Of a DNA stretch of 64,000 nt, positions 51,775 through 60,388 are shown piece by piece; position 1 is the first letter of the stretch; the number at the start of each line of letters is the position of its first letter. The notes beneath the pieces are model-generated. The model searched no databases and was not told where the DNA came from. It saw only the letters and a list, made by a program, of their open reading frames with translations. A program made the translations under genes and the position numbers. This DNA is from CBDCWT01 sp965223305 (GTDB taxonomy: Bacteria > Planctomycetota > Planctomycetia > Pirellulales > Pirellulaceae). The stretch lies in NCBI GenBank assembly GCA_965223305.1, contig CBDCWT010000074.1, positions 186,001 to 250,000 on the forward strand. Reading direction: 5' to 3'.

Positions 51775-51915
51775 TGTTTCTCCAGCAGCTTGCACCGGTG
51801 CGTGAGTTCAAGTCAACGATCACCGACAGGGGCGGCTTCACACGATCCGATCGAGTATCTCCTTTACCTCGTGCTGGCAGTCGATACTATTTGAGTGTGT
51901 GGTTCTCATCCTGTC

Positions 51916-52446
51916 TTAGAAGTCGTCCTCGCCGAATGACTGAATCGCGAGATCAACGACGCGCACAGCGTCCTGCGATGCGTCACGTTCGGGCCATCCA
52001 TGCTCGCTCAAGTAAGCCCGCAGCGCTTCTGTTGCCGCTTCCTTGGCTTTTGGCGTGCTGTCGTTGACATCCGGCACTAGAGAAACAGACGTTTCGGCGT
52101 TTGCATCTTCATCGCTTCGCGACAATGACCGGCGTAGTATTTCTGTAAGTATGTTTGCCGAAACGCCGGTCAAGATAGGCAGGACAATGTTTAGAGATGC
52201 CCAGGCAATGTGGTCGACCACCTCGGGTTCTAGGAAGTACTTAGACGGATCGTCTCTTCCGCGTCGCCAGTACGACGCATTCGGTTCAAGCTCGTCTGCG
52301 ACCCTCTCCAGCAGCGTTGCGGCGTTCCGGGTCAGGCGCGCTCCAGGTTGGCTCATGTCCTCAACTCTCAGCACTTGGTGTCTTGCCGTACTTGCCGGGA
52401 TCGTGGTCACAGGAGTCGGTACCGCTCCCGATGAGCCCCCTCGCAT
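51916..52446 (-). CDS. Small protein of unknown function
   Basis: A 176-residue protein if started at the ATG at 52446, five bases after the stop of the upstream gene; an ATG at 52359 (MSQPGARLTRNAATLL) would give 147 residues and is also credible. The frame stays open further upstream, but only inside the neighbouring gene. A moderately hydrophobic amphipathic segment (ASLNIVLPILTGVSANILTEIL) sits in the middle, and the C-terminal part is helical and acidic (FGEDDF). The family was not recognised. The position between a membrane protein and a TPR protein on the same strand suggests a shared role. Confidence 0.6.
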   Translation of the reverse strand: MRGGSSGAVPTPVTTIPASTARHQVLRVEDMSQPGARLTRNAATLLERVADELEPNASYWRRGRDDPSKYFLEPEVVDHIAWASLNIVLPILTGVSANILTEILRRSLSRSDEDANAETSVSLVPDVNDSTPKAKEAATEALRAYLSEHGWPERDASQDAVRVVDLAIQSFGEDDF

Positions 52447-52451
52447 GTCGA

Positions 52452-52931
52452 CTACGGCTTTGAGAAGGATGCTCTCACTTCCGGTCGACTCAGCACTCTT
52501 ATGCCCCAGACACCCCACGGGATCGCGAGTACGTAGCACGGACCAATTGGAACACAGGCGAGGATGCTTGTCGCGTAAGCCCACAGGTAGGACTTCGTGC
52601 GGAGCATGCTCGACGCGCCGGACGCGAGTAGCAGGCTATAGCCCATGCTGATGAGTGCATAGAGCATGATCGTGATGGGAAAGTTTCGATTCTCGGGGAG
52701 TGTTTCAGGATTGGTAATGATTGAGAGCTGGTACACGACCCCAAACAGGCAAAAGAAGACCCAAATCAACGAGACAACAAGTATCCCCAACGCCGGGCCG
52801 AATAGAGACGCCCGTGTTGCTTTGGGCTGGTCGCCTAGCGGGGGAGATTCGTACGGATTGTCCACATAATTCTCCCGTGGTTTTCGTGGAGTCACAAAGC
52901 CCTTGAGTTTACGGTACAGCCTTCCGGGCAT
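52452..52931 (-). CDS. NPYESP-type multi-pass membrane protein
   Basis: A 159-residue protein with a basic N-terminus, the NPYESPP motif common at the start of small planctomycetal membrane proteins, and three or four TM helices (LFGPALGILVVSLIWVFFCL, FPITIMLYALISMGYSLLLA, and SILACVPIGPCYVLAIPWGV). The function is unknown. It is the first gene of the three-gene set ending at 49627. Confidence 0.72.
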   Translation of the reverse strand: MPGRLYRKLKGFVTPRKPRENYVDNPYESPPLGDQPKATRASLFGPALGILVVSLIWVFFCLFGVVYQLSIITNPETLPENRNFPITIMLYALISMGYSLLLASGASSMLRTKSYLWAYATSILACVPIGPCYVLAIPWGVWGIRVLSRPEVRASFSKP

Positions 52932-53270
52932 TCAGCACCATTCTACCCCGTCCGGCGGGAGTCCAAGAAATGGTATCGCGATTTCGAGGCCTCGCAGCTG
53001 TGTCAAAGCCCCTTACTTCTTCGGACTAGTGGATTCCCGAGCGATAAACGCACATTTGAGGCGGGCGCATCACCCTCTGGTCGAAACTGCAATAATGAAT
53101 AACGACCGTTGGCGAATCGCCATCCCGGTCGATCTGTGTTTCATCCGGATCCGTGAAGATTCGGCGGGCCCTGCCGTGCCGCCAGCGACGTTACGGTGCC
53201 TGCCTGCTAGATACCGGCGAGTCAAACTACTTACAGCTGCCGTCGCGCTGACCCGCGCAAAGGTGAATTG
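52932..53270. other. Intergenic region between divergent genes
   Basis: About 340 bp separating the minus-strand membrane-protein gene from the plus-strand enolase-superfamily gene; it must hold both promoters. A 58-codon frame from the ATG at 53094 ends TGATG over the start of the next gene, but its sequence is not protein-like. No repeat module was recognised here. Confidence 0.5.
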
Positions 53271-54515
53271 ATGACGCAATCCCATTCTCGTCGTTCCTTC
53301 CTCGCCTCGCTCGCAAGTCTGCCTACGTCGGCCTGGCTCGCTAGCTACACTGATCTGGCTGCCGCCGAACGGAACAGGGTCAAAATTACCGATATCAGGA
53401 CAATGATGCTGCAGGGTCCGCGTACCTACACTTTAGTCAAAGTGGAAACCGACGCTGGGGTTTACGGTATCGCCGAAGCGTACGGATCCCCGGGGCTGGG
53501 TGTGAGAGAAGCGATCCATGGCCTGCAGGACCTGTTTATCGGACAGGACCCACTTCAAATCGACCGTCTGTATACACGCTACCGTTACACGGACGGCAGC
53601 GCGCATGCGCAGCAGCGGGCGATGAGTGGCATCGAAATGGCGCTCTGGGACCTAGCCGGAAAGTTGCTCGATGTCCCCGCGCACGCGCTTCTCGGAGGCA
53701 AGTTTCGCAACCGCGTGCGGCTCTACGACCACTCCCGCCCGAGCGATTTCTTTGACAAGGGAGCGTGCCGCGCCTGGAGCCAAGAGGTGATGGAGAGTCC
53801 GAATGGGATCAACATGCACAAGTTCGGCCCGCTGCGTAACGATCCCTCCGGTGACCCGGGCCGCGACCCATCGAACCGGCTCCTCTCCAGCGATGAATTA
53901 CGGCGTATCCGGCAAGGACTCGAGAACTGCCGTGAAGCCCTCGGTTTTGAGCACGACATTTTGATCGGTTGCCATTGGGAGTTCGACCTGCGCGCAGCCA
54001 TCGATCTCGCGAGGACTCTCGCCGCCACAAAGCCGCTGTTTCTGGAGGATCCTTTGCCCGTCGCCTATTCCGAAAGTTGGAAACGGCTCGTGCAAATGTC
54101 ACCCGTTCCAATCTGCACCGGCGAAAACTGGTTGCGGCGCGCAGACGCCCTCCCTTTTGTGGTCAACGCTGCCGTCGACATCCTCCACCCCGACCTGCGC
54201 AACTCGGGTGGCTTCCTGGAAAACAAGCGCATGGCAGACCTCGCCGACCTCTATTTCCTCCCCATGGCCAATCACAACACGGGCAGCATCGTCAACGGCA
54301 TGGCCACTATCCACTGGGCCTCAACCATTCGCGACTATCTTGCCTGCGAAACGGTGTTCTTTGACGGCGGCTGGATGGACGACGTTATCGTTCACAACAG
54401 ACCTCTTTGCCGTGACGGTTTCGTGGAAGTGCCGAACAAAGCCGGCCTGGGGATCGAACTCAATCACGACGTGGTCAAAGCCCACCTCGCACCGGGCGAG
54501 ACCTGGTGGGGGTAG
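53271..54515 (+). CDS. Tat-exported enolase-superfamily (mandelate racemase/muconate lactonizing) enzyme
   Basis: A 414-residue protein from the ATG at 53271, with AAGGTGA just upstream. A twin-arginine leader (SRRSFLASLASLPTSAWLAS) covers residues 7-26. The N-terminal capping domain is followed by the barrel with MSGIEMALWDLAGK, LFLEDPLP, CTGENWLRR and MANHNTGS. The second and third metal ligands (Glu of LEDP and Glu of GEN) are present. At the first ligand position the sequence reads IGCHWEFD where sugar-acid dehydratases usually carry an Asp-x-His motif, so this belongs to a divergent clade. Likely a sugar-acid dehydratase or epimerase; the substrate is unknown. Confidence 0.88.
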   Translation: MTQSHSRRSFLASLASLPTSAWLASYTDLAAAERNRVKITDIRTMMLQGPRTYTLVKVETDAGVYGIAEAYGSPGLGVREAIHGLQDLFIGQDPLQIDRLYTRYRYTDGSAHAQQRAMSGIEMALWDLAGKLLDVPAHALLGGKFRNRVRLYDHSRPSDFFDKGACRAWSQEVMESPNGINMHKFGPLRNDPSGDPGRDPSNRLLSSDELRRIRQGLENCREALGFEHDILIGCHWEFDLRAAIDLARTLAATKPLFLEDPLPVAYSESWKRLVQMSPVPICTGENWLRRADALPFVVNAAVDILHPDLRNSGGFLENKRMADLADLYFLPMANHNTGSIVNGMATIHWASTIRDYLACETVFFDGGWMDDVIVHNRPLCRDGFVEVPNKAGLGIELNHDVVKAHLAPGETWWG

Positions 54516-54736
54516 CCGTACCCTTGCAAAACGCTTTCCGAACCGTGGCACGCACTCAGGACGATCCGGCACGTCGGCGCTGCGCAGGCTAAAACTCACT
54601 CTGCAGCAGCTCCTACTGGTGGTAGACTAGGCTCTGTCTCCAAGCTATGTTCCTCACGCTGATCCTCTTCCGCTGCCAGGAGGGGACCAACTGGAGCAGC
54701 TTCGCGAAAGCTGATGCCCTAGGAGGAAGCTGGCCG

Positions 54737-55909
54737 ATGGCGCAACTGCGATGTTCTGCGAAAACGAGTCTGACTCTCGGACTGCTGGCGAGCTTGGCAT
54801 CGCCCACGCAGGCAACACAACCAACCGGGGCCCGCGCTGTGAGCGTGAGGCACGTTCCTGTCTATGCGGTCGAGGGCCGCTTTGGTGGCTGGCCGGCGAA
54901 TCACGGGATGTGGTCGTGGGGTGACGAAATTGTCGTCGGATTCAGCGCGGGCTACTACAAGGATCTGGGCGACCGCCACCATATTGATCGTGAGAGACCA
55001 GAAGAACATCTGCTCGCGCGGACACTCGACGGCGGTGAAACGTGGACCATCGAGAATCCAGCGGAGAAAGGCGCGTTGATTCCCGTCGGCGAGGCGCTGC
55101 ACGGTGTCACGCCGCCAGGTCTGAAGGAGAAAGCCTGGCTCGACTGCCCCGGGGGCATCGACTTCACTCATCCAGACTTCTGTCTAGCCGTTCGCATGAC
55201 CAGCGCACACTCGGGACCCGCACGATTCTATTACTCGACGGATCGAGGTCACAACTGGGAGGGCCCCTTTCGCCTGCCGATGTTTGGTCAAGCTGGGCTC
55301 GCGCCGCGAACGGACTACGTCGTTAATGGTAAGCACGACTGCATGCTCTTCATGACTGCTGCCAAGTCGAACGGTCGCGAAGGGCGTCCTCTATGTGTCC
55401 GCACAACAGATGGTGGCCGTACTTTCAAGCTCGTCGGCTGGATCGGACCTGAACCAACCGGTTTCGCCATCATGCCTTCCACCGTGCGGCTGGACGATAA
55501 CGAGTTGCTGAGCGCCATCCGACGGCGTGAAGGACCGCGGCGGTGGATTGAAGCCTATCGATCTTCGGACAACGGTATGAGCTGGAGACTCGACACCGTA
55601 GCCGCTCCCGACCTGGGCGCCGGCAACCCACCAAGTATGATTCGCCTTCGGGATGGTCGCGTCTGTCTGACGTACGGCTACCGTGACCAGCCCTTCGGAA
55701 TCCGCGCTCGGTTGAGCGATCACAGTGGTCGCAGCTGGCAACGCGAGATCATCCTGCGAGATGACGGTGGCGGAACCGACCTGGGCTATCCGCGTTCAGC
55801 GCAGCGGGCTGACGGGAAAGTGGTCACGGTCTACTACTTCCATGAACAGCCGACGAGTGCCCGCTACGTGGCAGCCACAATCTGGGATCCCGATCAGGTT
55901 CAGAGATGA
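54737..55909 (+). CDS. Exported sialidase-like BNR-repeat protein
   Basis: A 390-residue protein from the ATG at 54737 (MAQLRCSAKTSL), with AGGAGG ten bases upstream; an ATG at 54647 would add 30 residues ahead of the signal peptide. The signal peptide ends near TQATQ. Five Asp-box motifs (RTLDGGETWT, YSTDRGHNWEG, RTTDGGRTFK, RSSDNGMSWR, LSDHSGRSWQ) predict a six-bladed sialidase fold. RxDD-type and GYPRSAQR segments could supply the arginines, but a full catalytic set of a true sialidase could not be confirmed. It follows the enolase-superfamily gene on the same strand and precedes a DUF3604 gene. Confidence 0.85.
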   Translation: MAQLRCSAKTSLTLGLLASLASPTQATQPTGARAVSVRHVPVYAVEGRFGGWPANHGMWSWGDEIVVGFSAGYYKDLGDRHHIDRERPEEHLLARTLDGGETWTIENPAEKGALIPVGEALHGVTPPGLKEKAWLDCPGGIDFTHPDFCLAVRMTSAHSGPARFYYSTDRGHNWEGPFRLPMFGQAGLAPRTDYVVNGKHDCMLFMTAAKSNGREGRPLCVRTTDGGRTFKLVGWIGPEPTGFAIMPSTVRLDDNELLSAIRRREGPRRWIEAYRSSDNGMSWRLDTVAAPDLGAGNPPSMIRLRDGRVCLTYGYRDQPFGIRARLSDHSGRSWQREIILRDDGGGTDLGYPRSAQRADGKVVTVYYFHEQPTSARYVAATIWDPDQVQR

Positions 55910-56008
55910 TTGAATACTAAGTGACAACGCTGTTTATGGTCGTGCCGACGTCCGCTTGCTGTGGGGCGTACCGGCCCTCCATAGGCTGGCGCTGATTGGA
56001 GGTTGCTG

Positions 56009-58591
56009 ATGGAGATGAACACGTTGCTGAAGCTAGCGGGCAGGTCGCGCTTGTCGTCGCCCCTCACCGCCGGACGTGTTGCTCGACTCGGCTGCGTCTG
56101 GGGAATGTGCCTGCTTGCCTCCCACCGCGCTCTGGGGCACGACGTGATCGCTGTCTCCTCGGGCAGGTCTGCGGCCGTAAAGAATGTGGTCGCCATTACT
56201 GATTTCGAAACAGGAGCGGCCATTGGCGAACTTCAGGTTGCGCGCAAGGCGCAAGCGGAGTTTCGTGACACCGCATTTGAGGACTTTCCAAACCTGATCG
56301 CTGATGGTGAAGGCCAAGTTTGGCTGGCCGTCGTCGCGCGCCCTCTTCCTGGTCGCGAAATCCGAGTGTATCGCTTGGCCGAGGGCGGTCGACACTTGGT
56401 CGCGACACTACGCCCGGCCAAGCTGACAGGTGTCGGTGCGCCGGTTTTGGCTCCGCTGCCAAGCGGTTGCCTCGTGGCGTTTGCGGTCGAACAGCGCAAT
56501 CATTGGCGAGTGGCTGTGACGCGCGTCAAAGACGAGGCGACCGAACCGACCTTCCAGTACCTCACCGCCGGAGGAACTGCCAACATCGAGCCATCGGTGG
56601 CATCTTGCGGTGACCGCTACGCCGTGGTGTGGGAGTCCAATGCCGCCGGCCCGCGAGGCATCTTTGCAGCCTGGCTCAGCGACAACGGCGCCTCACCACC
56701 AGAGCGGATTTCATCGCCGGAATTCGTGAGTCTTAATCCGACTGTTGTCGCCACCGATGACGGTTCTCTGTTTGCAGCCTGGGATTCAGTACGCGGAGCA
56801 GAGGCTGATCTGTACGGCGCCTGGTGCCGCACCGAACAGTGGGAAGCTGAACGCCGGATCACTCACGACCCACGGCTGGAACGATTCGCATCTCTGGCCA
56901 CCAACGGCAAAGACGTTTGGCTCGCCTGGCAGGCCCAGAGCCATAGTGACGATCGGGTGACCCATCTCGATGTCCAGCAGGCGGTCGTGGCAAAACTCGA
57001 GAAAGGCGGGCAGCTTGCCGCACCGCAGCACTTATTTGACGATGTCGTGCAAGACGATCACCTGCTGCTGCGTCCAAGACTGACGTTTGATGCTCAAGGC
57101 CGCTTGTGGCTGACGGTACGGCGGTCATTGATGGGCGTGGCGCCTGCGACGGGACGTCGACCAATCGGCCAGCACAGTGGTTGGGAGCCGCTGTTGTGGT
57201 GTTATCAGGGTGACCGCTGGCAGGGCCCTTCACGGCTCACCGAAACACCGGGCCGTTGGCGCCCAATCCCTATCGCTTGGGGCAGAGATGGCCGCGGTAT
57301 TGCGGCCGTTCAGCGCGACGACTACCCGGCGGGTTGGGGAATCGACACCGGCATCGCCGACGATTGGTCGTGTGACGTGCGTCTGCTAGCGTTCCGTCCA
57401 TCCGAACTGTCGTCGGCCAGATCGCTGCAGACGATTCCGCTACGGATGCCGCCCACCGACTATCGTCTGGCGGAACGCATCCGACATAGCGGTGCGGATT
57501 TCCCACGACAAACGGCAGTCGTGGCCGGAAAACGTCTGACGCTCTATTGGGGCGACCTGCACGACCACACCGACCTATCCGTTTGCCAGCGCGCCTTCAA
57601 TCCACCAATCCGCGAAAACTACAACACAAAACGGGACATCGAACGACTCGATTTCACCGCCATCACGGATCACGGTTACAACCTCGATCATCCACTTTGG
57701 CAATGGTCCGCAGAACAGGTACGAGCCAACTACGATCCAGACAAGTTTGTGACCTTATTAGGCGAAGAATGGACCAGCGACCACGTCAGCTATGATCCTA
57801 AGATCATGGTCCCGATGATCGGTACGGGAGCGAGTGTCGAGCTGCGGCGCTACGGGCATCACAACATTATCTTTCGCGATCCCTACTACAAGACCTTCTA
57901 CGATTCGCGTGACCGAGATGCCACACCGCAGGACGTGTGGGAACAACTCGAAGATAAGCACGCCCTGATGATCCCCCACCAGCTGGCGGACCTCGGCAAC
58001 CGCCCCACCGATTGGTCTTTTCACGATGAATGGCGACAGCCGCTGGCGGAGATATTTCAGACAAGAGGTTCCTACGAACATCTGGGCTGTCCGCAGCAGG
58101 CGAGACGATCGATGGCGGTGAAGGGCCATTTTCTACAGGACGCGTGGGAAAGGGGGCACGTGATCGGTGTGATTGCCAGCCCCGACCACGGCGGGGGCCG
58201 CGGTAAGGCAGGGGTTTGGGCGGGGCAGCTGACACGCGAGTCTCTGTTTGAGGCCTTCCACGACCGCCACACGTTCGGCACGACCGGCGTCAAATTAGGG
58301 TTGCTGGTGACCAGCGGCGACCACATGATGGGCGACAAAGTTGTGCGTCACGACAGCTCGCCGATCGAACTTCGCGTGCGAGCCGTCGCGGATCGCGTGA
58401 TCGAGAAACTAGTCGTCCTCCGCAATAACACGATCGTGCATGCCGTGGAACCTGGCCAACGAGAACTCGATCTCGAGTGGATCGACGAATCGACTCCGCC
58501 GAAAAAGGGGCTGTGGTACTACGTGCGGTTGCATGTGAGTGGCAACCACTTGGCTTGGAGCAGTCCGATCTGGTTCCTCCCCGCCGAATGA
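56009..58591 (+). CDS. Exported DUF3604 (PHP-like) protein with N-terminal propeller
   Basis: An 860-residue protein; the ATG at 56009 has GGAGG six bases upstream. A signal peptide covers about residues 1-45 (LGCVWGMCLLASHRALG). Residues of about 50-480 form a beta-propeller-like region with repeated VxAxWDS/VWLAWQ motifs. From about 510 the DUF3604 domain starts with LYWGDLHDHTDLSVC, the PHP-type metal-binding D-x-H-x-H motif, followed by FTAITDHG, GEEWTS, MIPHQ and IGVIASPDHGG, all conserved metal-site segments. PHP-fold enzymes are metal-dependent hydrolases such as phosphoesterases; the substrate of DUF3604 is unknown. Context suggests glycan metabolism. Confidence 0.88.
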   Translation: MEMNTLLKLAGRSRLSSPLTAGRVARLGCVWGMCLLASHRALGHDVIAVSSGRSAAVKNVVAITDFETGAAIGELQVARKAQAEFRDTAFEDFPNLIADGEGQVWLAVVARPLPGREIRVYRLAEGGRHLVATLRPAKLTGVGAPVLAPLPSGCLVAFAVEQRNHWRVAVTRVKDEATEPTFQYLTAGGTANIEPSVASCGDRYAVVWESNAAGPRGIFAAWLSDNGASPPERISSPEFVSLNPTVVATDDGSLFAAWDSVRGAEADLYGAWCRTEQWEAERRITHDPRLERFASLATNGKDVWLAWQAQSHSDDRVTHLDVQQAVVAKLEKGGQLAAPQHLFDDVVQDDHLLLRPRLTFDAQGRLWLTVRRSLMGVAPATGRRPIGQHSGWEPLLWCYQGDRWQGPSRLTETPGRWRPIPIAWGRDGRGIAAVQRDDYPAGWGIDTGIADDWSCDVRLLAFRPSELSSARSLQTIPLRMPPTDYRLAERIRHSGADFPRQTAVVAGKRLTLYWGDLHDHTDLSVCQRAFNPPIRENYNTKRDIERLDFTAITDHGYNLDHPLWQWSAEQVRANYDPDKFVTLLGEEWTSDHVSYDPKIMVPMIGTGASVELRRYGHHNIIFRDPYYKTFYDSRDRDATPQDVWEQLEDKHALMIPHQLADLGNRPTDWSFHDEWRQPLAEIFQTRGSYEHLGCPQQARRSMAVKGHFLQDAWERGHVIGVIASPDHGGGRGKAGVWAGQLTRESLFEAFHDRHTFGTTGVKLGLLVTSGDHMMGDKVVRHDSSPIELRVRAVADRVIEKLVVLRNNTIVHAVEPGQRELDLEWIDESTPPKKGLWYYVRLHVSGNHLAWSSPIWFLPAE

Positions 58592-58621
58592 AACTCGGGG
58601 CCGTTCGTTGACGTGCTTTTC

Positions 58622-60154
58622 TTAAGGTGACTTCTTGATGAGGTGACGCTGGGATGCGGGGATCCGGTCGTAGCGCAGCTCGCCACCAATCAGCCGCATG
58701 AGCGTCCGGGGTCGGCCCCGAGTCGGCTGCTCAAACAGATAGTCGGACTTCTCACTGGGAAAGTCGGGGACTTGAGCGTTCTGCTTTTCAAAGACTGCCA
58801 TCAATTGTTCGACGACCTCGGGATGTTGATTGGCGACATCGCGTTGTTCTCCAGGGTCGACCTCCAGATCGAACAGCATCATGGACTTAGGACCGTCGCC
58901 GGCAGTTAGTCCTGGATGTTGCGTCGGTTTTGCTTGCTCGTAAGGGGCCAGGATTGTGACCCCATCCGGCCCGCGGGGATCGATCCACTGGGCTAATTCC
59001 TCGTCCGAGAGGCTGCTGAAACGTTGCGGTCCTGGACTGCGGACGTGCAGCTTCCACTTTCCTGCACGGATGGTGGCTAACCTGTTACCTTGCATCCCGA
59101 AGATGGCGGCATGTGGACTGGGCGCGGCGGAGTCCTTCATCAGCGGCATGATGTCGCGCCCGTCGATGACCCGATCGTCGGGCTGTGCCGCGCCCACGAG
59201 CTGACAGATGGTGGGCAAGATGTCGATCGTTCCCGCCGGCGCAGGATTGGTGACGCCACTGGGGATCACGCCCGGCATCCGCGCGATCATCGGCACCCGG
59301 AGACCACCCTCCCAGGTCTTACCTTTCATGCCTCGCAAACCGGCCGTCGATCCACCGTACCAGGGACCGTTGTCTGAGGTGAAGATGACCAGCGTTTTCT
59401 CGTCTAGCGACAATTGCTGAAGCTTGTCGAGCAGGCGACCGACGTTAGCGTCTAGCTCGCGAATCACATCCGCGTACAGGTCGTCGCGCGTGTGAGGGGT
59501 GTAGTAGTCGTCAGACGCAGCCAGCGGCTTGTGCGGCATCGCATGTGGCAAGTACACGAAGAACGGTTCGTGCTGGTGCCTGTCGATGAACTGCATGGCC
59601 CGTTCCGTATATCTCCGCGTTAATGTGGATTGCGGCACGGGGTACTCCAGCACCGACTCGTTTTCAACCAGCTGGACGGGAAACATGTCGTTGGAGTAGA
59701 GAATGCCGAAATAATCGTCGAATCCCTGTGTTCGTGGCAGCCACTGAGGTTTGTGTCCGAGGTGCCATTTGCCGAACGCCGCCGTCGCGTAACCTGCTGA
59801 TTTGAGGATTTCAGCGATCGTTATCTCCGCCTGAGGGAGACCAAAGTTAGATTGCCCGGCGTCCGGCGCCGGATTCCTCACAACAGTATGGCGAAATGGA
59901 TAACGTCCCGTGAGAATCGTTCCTCGCGAGGGCGCGCAGTAGGGAGTCGGCACATAGAAACTGGTGAGCCGAGCCCCTTCCCTTGCCATCCGATCCAGGG
60001 AAGGTGTCTCGAAGGGACCGTTCGGGTTGAAGCAGCCAACATCACCATAGCCCAGATCATCGGCAAAAATCAGCACGATGTTGGGCCGGTCAACGGCACC
60101 CACCACTGGTTCACACACTACGATCGGGAGTACCAAGAGCAACCAACGTCTCAT
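58622..60154 (-). CDS. Exported type I sulfatase (arylsulfatase A-like)
   Basis: A 510-residue sulfatase from the ATG at 60154, with AGGAGA upstream; the longer frame to 60187 lacks a better site. The signal peptide is RRWLLLVLPIVVCEPVVGA. The formylglycine motif CAPSRGTILTGR lies at residues 73-84, with Cys73 as the modified residue. The metal-binding DD of IFADDLGYGD (32-33) and the SDNGPW segment are present, as are KWHLG and HAMPHKP. Activity needs a formylglycine-generating enzyme from elsewhere in the genome. Likely substrates are sulfated polysaccharides or their oligosaccharides. It faces the DUF3604 gene tail to tail with a 30-bp gap. Confidence 0.95.
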   Translation of the reverse strand: MRRWLLLVLPIVVCEPVVGAVDRPNIVLIFADDLGYGDVGCFNPNGPFETPSLDRMAREGARLTSFYVPTPYCAPSRGTILTGRYPFRHTVVRNPAPDAGQSNFGLPQAEITIAEILKSAGYATAAFGKWHLGHKPQWLPRTQGFDDYFGILYSNDMFPVQLVENESVLEYPVPQSTLTRRYTERAMQFIDRHQHEPFFVYLPHAMPHKPLAASDDYYTPHTRDDLYADVIRELDANVGRLLDKLQQLSLDEKTLVIFTSDNGPWYGGSTAGLRGMKGKTWEGGLRVPMIARMPGVIPSGVTNPAPAGTIDILPTICQLVGAAQPDDRVIDGRDIMPLMKDSAAPSPHAAIFGMQGNRLATIRAGKWKLHVRSPGPQRFSSLSDEELAQWIDPRGPDGVTILAPYEQAKPTQHPGLTAGDGPKSMMLFDLEVDPGEQRDVANQHPEVVEQLMAVFEKQNAQVPDFPSEKSDYLFEQPTRGRPRTLMRLIGGELRYDRIPASQRHLIKKSP

Positions 60155-60388
60155 TCTCTTTTCTCCTGGACACTGAGTGCACTTCAATTTGTTGCAGGAG
60201 TCAGCAGCTCAGCCGAACGGCAGGACATCTCGCATTCGCAGAGCGTCCCGCGATTGTAACAGTCTATCAGGTCGGCTCGGAGTCTCAGAGAACAGGCTCC
60301 GCGCAGCGACGAGCGGTCCGAGCGCGGCGATGAATCGCAGAAGACCCGCCACCGCGGTGATGGGCGTCAGAAGCGTATTCAGTTGTTG

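Noticed and set aside
53094..53271. 58-codon gene ending TGATG on the enolase-superfamily start
   Set aside because: The arrangement hints at coupling, but composition is not protein-like and no ribosome site is visible; chance is more likely.
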